Positions 7,407 through 16,000 of a stretch of DNA of 64,000 bases are shown one piece after another. A program made the position numbers and the translations under genes. A model generated the notes under the pieces. It made no database searches. It had not been told where the DNA came from and saw only the letters and a list, made by a program, of their open reading frames with translations. The first letter of the stretch is position 1; every line of letters starts with the position of its first letter. The stretch comes from Candidatus Woesearchaeota archaeon (GTDB taxonomy: Archaea > Nanobdellota > Nanobdellia > Woesearchaeales > JABGUJ01): assembly GCA_018646625.1 (NCBI GenBank), contig JABGUJ010000001.1, forward strand, positions 255,534 to 319,533. The letters run 5' to 3'.

Positions 7407-8492
7407 TTAGTATATTGGCGCGCACGAATAACGCCGAGCCTCTTTATTATATTCGTCTAATAATCCCGCAGTTGTTTTAATCGTTGCAGGATTTGAAACG
7501 CCAGATAAAGACATTAAAGCATCGGCTGCTTTTTTATGCACTTGCCTACATTGATTATAATAACTATTAGATATGTTCTGAGAGCGCATCATCAGAATCG
7601 AAGACATCCTATTCAAATTAGAATACATCTTTTCTAAGGTACAATAAAACTTTTCAAGATCTCTTGAAATTATTGCACCATACAAAGAAACATCATCGAA
7701 AGAATTAACATAATCCACAATTTGTGGGCCGGCACCCTGATCTAACAACGCAGAATCTTGATGCCAATCTGTGCTATTAAGACTATGAAATTTAACCTTA
7801 GCGCCAGAATCCATGAAATTACCTACGGGCTCAATCTCAACCAACGACATATCAGAATTATCCATATTAAAGTACTCTTGAGAAATTTGATAAACTAGAT
7901 AGTTATGCATATGAGAATCCATATTGATAAATTGTATTTTTTCATTACCATAATCTGAAAGGAATGCAAAGTCAGAAACGTCGTTACCCATCACAGGATA
8001 AGCCTGATAATTTAACTCAGGAGGAAATGATCTATTAAAATCCTTAAAGAAGGCATTCTCATGGGAACCAAGCAAAGGATCATAAAAAACAATATATCTT
8101 ATTTGAGGAGAAGTAATGTACAATAAATTCATAACTCTAAACGGCACAGACCAATCCAAAGTCCAAGTGATCATTTTATGATCATCAATCTCATCAGGTG
8201 TAAACAACACCTTATTAGAAAACGCCCTCCGCGCTTTATCATTAACAACAAACTCATCACAAGTAAATTCCAAATGCATTCTAGGAACATCATAAACCGT
8301 AACAGTACCTATACTAACTCCAGCACCAGTAAAATAAGTCGACAACTGACTCAATAATTCAGCAGATACTGCCCCTTCAGAAGATTTCTTTTGCACGGAA
8401 ACCAATCCAATAAAAAAGAACAATATAATTCCACCGACAATTAACAAAAAGATCCAATTAAACTGAATTGTTATCTGGCCTTCTTTGCTCAT
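7407..8492 (-). CDS. Class III signal pilin-like protein, 361 aa
   Basis: Begins MSKEGQITIQFNWIFLL with a helix at about residues 13-32. The EG-QITIQF start fits prepilin processing with Gln at +1. The exposed part is about 325 residues, mixed alpha/beta, with few Cys (FTCDEF, FYCTLE, a C-terminal NQC and SC) and a helical region near residues 285-340. Unlike its giant neighbours it lacks repeats. It sits 4 bases after the 168-aa gene and 1 base before the 363-aa gene. The set of four adjacent prepilin-like genes (8497 to 5800) looks like the conserved core around which the larger proteins are arranged; that view is inference. Confidence 0.75.
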   Translation of the reverse strand: MSKEGQITIQFNWIFLLIVGGIILFFFIGLVSVQKKSSEGAVSAELLSQLSTYFTGAGVSIGTVTVYDVPRMHLEFTCDEFVVNDKARRAFSNKVLFTPDEIDDHKMITWTLDWSVPFRVMNLLYITSPQIRYIVFYDPLLGSHENAFFKDFNRSFPPELNYQAYPVMGNDVSDFAFLSDYGNEKIQFINMDSHMHNYLVYQISQEYFNMDNSDMSLVEIEPVGNFMDSGAKVKFHSLNSTDWHQDSALLDQGAGPQIVDYVNSFDDVSLYGAIISRDLEKFYCTLEKMYSNLNRMSSILMMRSQNISNSYYNQCRQVHKKAADALMSLSGVSNPATIKTTAGLLDEYNKEARRYSCAPIY

Positions 8493-8496
8493 TTTA

Positions 8497-9003
8497 TTAA
8501 GGAAGAACTACTGCAACTCTATTACCTAGCCCTTTAAGAGTAATTTCAACTTGACTACCCGTTCTATTAACACAACCAAATTTGGAGTTCGGACTGCTTA
8601 ATTTCTGAACACTCAGTGCCCCAACATTCAACTTGGCTTCAGTAACATCATTACTTCTCATAAAAACTCTTTCATCTATTCCGCCCTGTTGAGCTTGCTG
8701 AATTATTGGATAATTCGTCGAAGCACAAGCCGGACCAGCTTTACAGGCAGTATCTAAAAAACAGACCTCATCATACTTCTCAGGAATCACATAATTAAAA
8801 ACTCTCTGACTACCATAATCTGTTTTAATGGTATCAATATTAGACTTTAATTTTTGTTGAAACTCAAAGTAAACTACTTCCTCCCCTCGTTTCATAAAAC
8901 TATTAACAGATTTATATCCATAAAAGAGAATCAATATTATTACAAAAAGAGATATAGCATAAATAAAAACTCTACTTGCTTGTGCTTTTCTTATTTTTCT
9001 CAC
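8497..9003 (-). CDS. Class III signal pilin-like protein, 168 aa
   Basis: Starts with a GTG at 9003 (MRKIRKAQASRVFIYAI). The KA-QASRV junction followed by a helix (about residues 13-32) fits a prepilin-type signal. The exposed domain of about 130 residues includes CFLDTACKAGPAC and a late FGCVN Cys, and ends in a hydrophobic strand. The gene overlaps the 3' end of the 1362-aa gene by 32 bases in another frame, so the two are almost certainly co-transcribed. No strong ribosome-binding site is seen, and re-initiation after the overlapping gene is likely. Probably a minor pilin. Confidence 0.75.
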   Translation of the reverse strand: MRKIRKAQASRVFIYAISLFVIILILFYGYKSVNSFMKRGEEVVYFEFQQKLKSNIDTIKTDYGSQRVFNYVIPEKYDEVCFLDTACKAGPACASTNYPIIQQAQQGGIDERVFMRSNDVTEAKLNVGALSVQKLSSPNSKFGCVNRTGSQVEITLKGLGNRVAVVLP

Positions 9004-12000
9004 CTTTTTTACCAGACGATTTATTCTTTAATAAATCTTTCTTAGATCCAGATATTAAATCATCTAAATCATCAAGAGAACTCTTCTTTTTCTCAACCTT
9101 CATAACTTTCTTTTTACTATCAAATTCATCCAAAGCAGCAAAAATATCTTTTTCCACTGCCTTCTTAACTACTTTCTTCGTAACTTTTGGCAACACATTT
9201 TTACTTTCTTTTTTCCCTGTAGTTTTAACAGGTTTAGATGGAACTTTCTTTACCGGCTTAATTATTTTTTTCTTAACAGGCGCCTTAGCAGAAAATTTCT
9301 TCTTAATCGCTTCATTTTTCTTAATTCGCGCAACCCTTACCTTTCTCTTCTGCACTCCTTTCTTCAAAACTGAAGACAACTTATCGAACTCATCCTCTTT
9401 CTTATCTTTAGAACTAGACAAAACATCTAAGAAACTACTAGATGTCTTTCCCTTACCCAAATCACTCAAGTTCAAGAAACCGTCATCTTCCTTCTTCTTC
9501 TCTTCTCTAAACGCAATATTCTTTTTCTTCGACGCACCTTCTTTCTTAAAAGGCAACTCAGGATTTTTAGGCAATTCATTCAAATTAATATAACTACCAT
9601 CATCAATATTATCTAAAGGAGTAATAACCCCTCTTCGATCATCTGGCTCCCCATCTTTATACTTAAACTTCTCTTTAGGCGGTAGAGTTGAAGGACCAAA
9701 TCTATCAAATACCTTAACTCGCCTCTTCATTCTTTCATCAGTTCTCTTCTTGAACAACTCTCTTTCTTTCTGAAGACGCTTACGCATCATCATCAATTGC
9801 TCCGGAGAGATTCTTGGTCTGTGATGCATAGAACGAGGTAAAGCTATTGCCTTCCGTCTAACAATTGGATTCGCGGCTCTTCTCGCCGCTTCCTGCTGAG
9901 CTCTTTCTCTCTCTCGTTCTCGTCTAAAGTATTCATCTCTTTGTTGAAAAATCAACTGATACTTGTAAACCAAATATCCACCAGAAGCTAATAACAAAAG
10001 TATAGCGAACAAGAAAACAAACCAAGGCCAAAGCGGTGAAGCATCCTCACCATCACAATCTTGATCTATATCGTCGCCCCTAATTTCAGAGGCGCCAGGA
10101 TGGATCGACGAATCATCGTCATTACAGTCGGGACCACCATATTTAGCGCCCTCAAATCCATCACCATCTTTATCTTTAACTTCTAACACAACTTTATCAT
10201 TAGCATTAGTACCACAATTATACTCTTGCGCATTTGTTTGTCCGTCTTCATCAGGATCTTCATAAGAATCATCGACAGACAAATCTAACTTATATTTTCT
10301 CTCAAAAGCATCATCTATTCCATCAGAATCAGTATCGGCAGGAGAATCAAATGCGTCGTTTGCCCTTGTATGTGAAAAATTAACTTCGCCACCATCAGTA
10401 AAACCATCACCATCAGTATCTGCATTCTGCGGATCCAAATTATAGTTATACTCATCAAAGTTACTTAAACAATCATTATCATAGTCTAAGTTAGCATCAT
10501 CTGGATCTGATGGATCCAACCCATGCTCTATTTCCCAATTGTCATCAATTAAGTCCCCGTCAACATCAGGAGGCATCGACTCAGCATCTAATGGATCAGT
10601 ACCGGAAGTTACCTCACCACCATCATAGAAACCATCGCCATCAGTATCAGGATTATTAGGATCTGTACCTAATCTACACTCATCAACATTCAATAAACCA
10701 TCTCTATCATTATCCAACATTGCATCAGAAGGATCGTAAGGATCAAGACCATTAGCCTCCTCACAAGTATCGGTCATTCCATCATCATCGCTGTCAGCTT
10801 CTTCGGACTCTTCACAAATACCATCTACACAATTATTAGAATCACAATCAGCATTCTCTCCACATGCCTGTCCAACATCACACTTCTTAGGACACACTCC
10901 ACCACAGTCAACATCGCTCTCATCGCCATTCAACAAACCATCAAAGCAAATATCACCAGACGCAGGCATACATCTAAAGCCAATACAATTTCCAGATTCG
11001 CAATCAGAGTTTACTTCGCAGGCAGCACCATCAGGACACGCAGGACACACCGACCCACCGCAATCAGGATAAAACTTCGGATCTGTCTCGCCAGGATCCC
11101 ATACGCCATTAGTACAAGTATCAACAGGAACAGTATAATTAAACTCAGGACCCGAAGATATTTTCTTTCTAGCAATAACACCATCACTGCTTCCAACACC
11201 ACTTTCCAAACCAGCATTGTTGATCGCCTTAACTGCAACAAAATATGTTTTGTTCTCTTCTAAATCAATTTTAGCACTCACATCAGTAGAAGTCGTTTTA
11301 GTCCAATCAAGTATATTAACAAAATCAGTACCATTCCCTTCAGTACCTATTCTATACATATAGTGACTTATTCCTGAATGTTCATCTTCAGATCCACTTA
11401 TTGTAAATTCAATTCTAGATAAAGTAGTTTCATTACCATCATCCACCGTAGGAGCGGAAGGTGGAGACATATCAACAACAAAAGTCATCGATTTCTCAAT
11501 CTTTGGTGGTGGTGTACTAAATTCGCACAACGCTTCCACCGTATGCTCACCCTCACTCAAACCAGAAAGAGGTGCTACATGATCAACATCACCTGTTTGA
11601 GTAAAACTCAACTTACCGCCATCATCCAACTCATAACTACAACTTGCAGCTTTATTAGATTTTAACTTCAACTCAGCAGTAGAAATGCCAATATAAGCAG
11701 CAGGCGATAAAAACTCAAAATCGTTCTCCTCACTTGAATCCACTGTTATCGCCAATGAAGAAACAGCAGAAAAATCTTCTGCCCTATTCTGACAAACCAC
11801 ATAATAAGTATGAGTTTGATCGTCAGGAAGCTCACTGAAATTAATTGTATTAACTACATTAAATTCTTCTTCTTGAAAACCATCAAACCAACCAGAATTA
11901 TGAGTGGTTCCAACCCTATCTTCCATAGTAATAAACAACAGCTCAGGATTAGCGGTCTCGGCAATATTATTAGTATAAACACATCGAGTTTTATCATCCG

Positions 12001-13060
12001 TCACAACCATCATAGTGGTTTCTCTTGTTATACTTACAACGGGATTAGGATCTGCAGTTAAAGATGCAATAGAAGGAGGAGTAGGATCATATTGAAACTC
12101 AACTTTAACACCAACAGGATTAATAAAACCCGTCAACTCTTGACATTTGACGTAAATATATTCAGAAACAGCTTCCACTAAAGGAAACAAATCAATCTCA
12201 TCCTCGTTTAAGAGGAATTGACGATAATTATCATCAAAACGTCTCCAGATAATATTAGTGGGAGAAGGTACGGGAATGCTGTCAAAATTAAAAAATTGAT
12301 TACTTGCATCATACTTACAAATCTCGCCGTCCTCACTGGTTTCTAAAACCAAATCAAATGGTTTATAGTTAGCCACACCCCAAGATGGTTCAATTACTTT
12401 TATAGTTAAAGGATTGGCATCTTGAACAAATTTTGAAGACCCAACTGCCAAGTTTCCTGCCAAATCTTTCGCAGTAACTTGCCAAGTAATTTCACCATCA
12501 GTCATAGCATAGAAAACGTCATGAGCTAAAGCATACTCATCAGCATAATAACCAGATAGGTCTTCGTCATTTGCAATTGAATTTTCAACTTTAACTGGTT
12601 CATCTGACTCAACTCTGAAATGAACATCTTCAACTGTATTAACAAAATTATCAACCGGACGCAAAGTCAATAATGGCGCAGTTCTATCAATATCAAAAAA
12701 TATCTGAGGATCATTTGTATTACCAAAAATATCTTTAACATTTAATTTAAGAATATAGCTACCTTCAGGAATTGCACTCACGCCTGCAGGTAACATAGGC
12801 TGAAAGCTCCACTCATGAGAATAAAGAACGGTACCCATAGTAATAATTTCATAAACTTCATCTTCATCAAACTCATCAACTAAAATTGCAGAAACAACTG
12901 TAGAATTCTCATCAAACGGAACAGTAATTATGGGATTTGCATAATTTGTAGGCCACAGCTGAACAATTTCCCCCTGCGCACCTGCAAACAGAACGTAGTT
13001 AAAACTAGAAACAACTAACAACAACAACAAAGCCAACAACAAAACACTTTTCCTTCTCAT
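8972..13060 (-). CDS. 1362-aa surface protein with Ig-like, Cys-rich, calcium and MopE-type motifs, TM and Lys-rich tail
   Basis: A Sec signal (MRRKSVLLLALLLLLVV...) precedes Ig/FN3-like domains to about residue 640, marked by linkers such as RTAPLLTL and SPPSAPTV. Next is a Cys-rich section of CTNGVWDPGE, GNCIGFRC and NADCDSNNC type (about 648-750), then at least six thrombospondin type 3-like Asp loops (about 755-960) and a MopE-type putative metal-binding motif (DKDGDGF...DCNDDD, then DDIDQDCDG; about 965-1003). One membrane helix (about 1009-1032) follows. The last ~330 residues lie in the cytoplasm: first a charged Arg/Glu stretch, then a Lys-rich region with repeated VKK and SSLDDLDDL-like pieces. 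The outside part suits adhesion; the tail could contact nucleic acid, cytoskeleton or membrane. It starts 16 bases after the upstream stop. Confidence 0.85.
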   Translation of the reverse strand: MRRKSVLLLALLLLLVVSSFNYVLFAGAQGEIVQLWPTNYANPIITVPFDENSTVVSAILVDEFDEDEVYEIITMGTVLYSHEWSFQPMLPAGVSAIPEGSYILKLNVKDIFGNTNDPQIFFDIDRTAPLLTLRPVDNFVNTVEDVHFRVESDEPVKVENSIANDEDLSGYYADEYALAHDVFYAMTDGEITWQVTAKDLAGNLAVGSSKFVQDANPLTIKVIEPSWGVANYKPFDLVLETSEDGEICKYDASNQFFNFDSIPVPSPTNIIWRRFDDNYRQFLLNEDEIDLFPLVEAVSEYIYVKCQELTGFINPVGVKVEFQYDPTPPSIASLTADPNPVVSITRETTMMVVTDDKTRCVYTNNIAETANPELLFITMEDRVGTTHNSGWFDGFQEEEFNVVNTINFSELPDDQTHTYYVVCQNRAEDFSAVSSLAITVDSSEENDFEFLSPAAYIGISTAELKLKSNKAASCSYELDDGGKLSFTQTGDVDHVAPLSGLSEGEHTVEALCEFSTPPPKIEKSMTFVVDMSPPSAPTVDDGNETTLSRIEFTISGSEDEHSGISHYMYRIGTEGNGTDFVNILDWTKTTSTDVSAKIDLEENKTYFVAVKAINNAGLESGVGSSDGVIARKKISSGPEFNYTVPVDTCTNGVWDPGETDPKFYPDCGGSVCPACPDGAACEVNSDCESGNCIGFRCMPASGDICFDGLLNGDESDVDCGGVCPKKCDVGQACGENADCDSNNCVDGICEESEEADSDDDGMTDTCEEANGLDPYDPSDAMLDNDRDGLLNVDECRLGTDPNNPDTDGDGFYDGGEVTSGTDPLDAESMPPDVDGDLIDDNWEIEHGLDPSDPDDANLDYDNDCLSNFDEYNYNLDPQNADTDGDGFTDGGEVNFSHTRANDAFDSPADTDSDGIDDAFERKYKLDLSVDDSYEDPDEDGQTNAQEYNCGTNANDKVVLEVKDKDGDGFEGAKYGGPDCNDDDSSIHPGASEIRGDDIDQDCDGEDASPLWPWFVFLFAILLLLASGGYLVYKYQLIFQQRDEYFRRERERERAQQEAARRAANPIVRRKAIALPRSMHHRPRISPEQLMMMRKRLQKERELFKKRTDERMKRRVKVFDRFGPSTLPPKEKFKYKDGEPDDRRGVITPLDNIDDGSYINLNELPKNPELPFKKEGASKKKNIAFREEKKKEDDGFLNLSDLGKGKTSSSFLDVLSSSKDKKEDEFDKLSSVLKKGVQKRKVRVARIKKNEAIKKKFSAKAPVKKKIIKPVKKVPSKPVKTTGKKESKNVLPKVTKKVVKKAVEKDIFAALDEFDSKKKVMKVEKKKSSLDDLDDLISGSKKDLLKNKSSGKKGEKNKKSTSK

Positions 13061-13075
13061 TGTTCATTTTATATT

Positions 13076-16000
13076 CTAATGTTTTGAACTATCTAGAGGA
13101 TACAAATCATCTCCATCACTAAACATATCACCATCAGTATCTGCCCTATCTGGCCGCGTACCCTTAACTAGCTCATCATAGTTATTTAATAAATCAAAAT
13201 CAGGATCGCCCGTACCGCTGGCATCACCAGAAGAATCTAAAGGATTAAGTACAGTCCAATACTTAACTTCAAAACCATCTGGTAAATCATCATTATCACT
13301 ATCGGGGTTAGTAGGGTCTGAATTCAATGCAGATTCATACCAATTAAACAAACCATCATTATCTTCATCAAAAAATCCATCGTTAATGTAAGGATTCAAA
13401 CCATATTGAATCTCAAACTCATATGCCATGCCATCATTGTCGTCACCATCGGGCATAGGTTTAGCCGCCATAGTACTAGGATACTTCTCAAGATATTTAT
13501 CAACAACCCAGATAAAAGTGTCAGCAGTACCATAAAAATGTACCAATATGTTATCACTCACCCAGATCATATTCGCCATGAGACTTATGTCAAGATATAC
13601 ATTGTGCCCTTTATAGTTCGTAGTGAAGGCATCAGTTTCCTCTTTAACTGCCAACTCAAGTCCATCTGTAGACTCATAGACACCCAAAGTCACACCATAC
13701 GAGAAAGTATCTCCATAGATTTCTTCTTCATAATCATACGCTGTTTCATAAGTTTCTGCAGCATTACCATCGACATCTAGAGGTCCATTTTCTGAATCAA
13801 AATTATTGTAGTCATTCGTCACACTAAAAAAGACGCTATTGGCGCTTGAGATTAAACAGTTTCCAAAATTATGTTGTCCATAAATACAATAAGGATTCAA
13901 ATCTAATTCCTGAAGTTCTTCAGGAGTCATTCCATCCTCCCCGCCACCAGAAGTAATCTTAACATACTCGGTAATTACTCTTGGACCTTTAACATCGTAA
14001 TACAAAGTTTCATCAGGTGTTGTAGCAGAATGATTAAACAACATAGTAGTCATCTTATACACATTCAAACCCTCTGTAACATCTTCATCCAATTCGAAAT
14101 AACCTTTTTCAATTTTATCATCAGGATCAAAGACTCTAATCAAAGGAACAGTAATAGTTCTAGTGCTATCCATTTGAGGAGAATATCCGAACTCTTCAAT
14201 TACTAAAACAGCACTTTGCGCCACGGGCTCAGTATAACCTGAAAACTTCACCGGCACCCCATCTTTACCAACTCGTTTATCTATCGGGGTTAACCATTCA
14301 ACGGCCGCTGCAAATGGATCTAATAAGAATACTGATTGTCCAGGAATTCCGTGTTCACCAGCATAATTAACAGGAATAACTTTTACAATATATGTACCAG
14401 CAATTCTATAAGGTACTTGATTTGGAACAAAAGTTATTTTAGAAGCTAAATCATCAAGCTTCTGCATAATCAACTGACCATCAGGAGTAGAATAAACTCT
14501 CTTAGTCTCAGTAGACTCTAACAATTCTAACTGCTCTGAAATATCAACATCATCCTCCATCCTTTCCACTCTAAACACAGAATCAAATAAACTAAACCTT
14601 TTAGTCTCATTAGTAGACACGGACAACTCATTAATCACCGCAGTGACATTATACAACTTATTCAACGTTCCACCTTTTGGATCAATGGTAATTGAAACAT
14701 TAGGACCTAATACATTATAGAACACCGTTCTTTGATCATAACCAACGTTTCCCGCATCATCACGAGCTTCAACATAAATAGTGTTGTTTCCACCTCGAAT
14801 TACAAGATCACTAGAATCATACTCGCCATTCTCGCAGGTCGTTAAATCTACAAAGTTAGCTTCGCTCGGATCATAAACATTCATAAAAATTCTAATACTG
14901 GCCCCATCTTCACAATGACCATAAACATAGATCTCTGAAATATTATATTCCTTACCATCATACTCGGGTATAATAATAGTTGGTGGATCCATAGAGGTAT
15001 CAATCACAAACGAAGTCTGTGCTTCACCATCATCCAATCTTCCTGAAGGATCGCTGCAAGTAATATCATAAGTATATTCCTTATTTTCTTCAAAAATGCC
15101 ATCTAACTCTAATTCATATTTGTAAACATTAGTCTTTTCTTTTAATGGATCAACTGATTGCGCAAAGTCAAACCAATCAAGTAACGCGCCAATTAATACC
15201 ATCTCACCATCATAGTTCCTATCAACCTTACATTGAGATTCCCTTCTAGTTTCCCAAGACAACTTCAACTCCGGAGGTAACTTGTTTGTAGCTCCTGATG
15301 GACGTAAATTAATGATGGTAATAGGTAGATCTAACTGCACCACCAACTTAACCGCGACCCAAGAATATGTTGAACTAAAGCTCGCAATATTTCCCGCAGC
15401 ATCTTGACAATTAATATAATAAGTGTAAGTAGTATTGTCCTCTAACTCAATCGCAGAAGTTAGCATCTCTTGCATATAACCTATACCTTCAAATTCAGTC
15501 TCCATATTCTCAAATTCGTCCTGAGTTAAACTATACCTACATCTTGAAGGCTCATTGGTAGTAACTCTAAGTTGAGTTAAGAAGTTATCAACAATCACAT
15601 AACCATGAATGTTAGGCATAGTAGTGTCCATAATTACGACACCATCTACCGACTCCCACGAAGTAATCAACGGAGGAACAAAGTCTAATATTATAAGTAA
15701 ATTATGTGTTTTAGAATTCCCCATAACATCTTTACAATTCAAAGTCAAAGCATTAGAACCATCTTTCAATTTATAGCTCAACTTTAAAGTATGTTCTAGC
15801 GAGTCCTCAGTCTCAAATTCTTCTTGCATCGGATCAATCAAACCTTTTGGCACATAAGTTAAAACACAAGTAGCCTGCTCGTTTGTTTGTATTCTAAAAA
15901 ATGGTTGCAAGTCCTCAGCATTAGAAGCCAAAGTAATCATTGGCTCTGTTGCCAAAACATTTGGTTCTAAGAACACCACTTCGGGTCCTTCGTTATCACT

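Noticed and set aside
8976-9593. Plus-strand open frame of about 205 codons opposite the Lys-rich tail
   Set aside because: It is the antisense of a Lys-rich low-complexity region, giving a Phe/Ser-rich product with no start signal; the minus-strand gene explains it.
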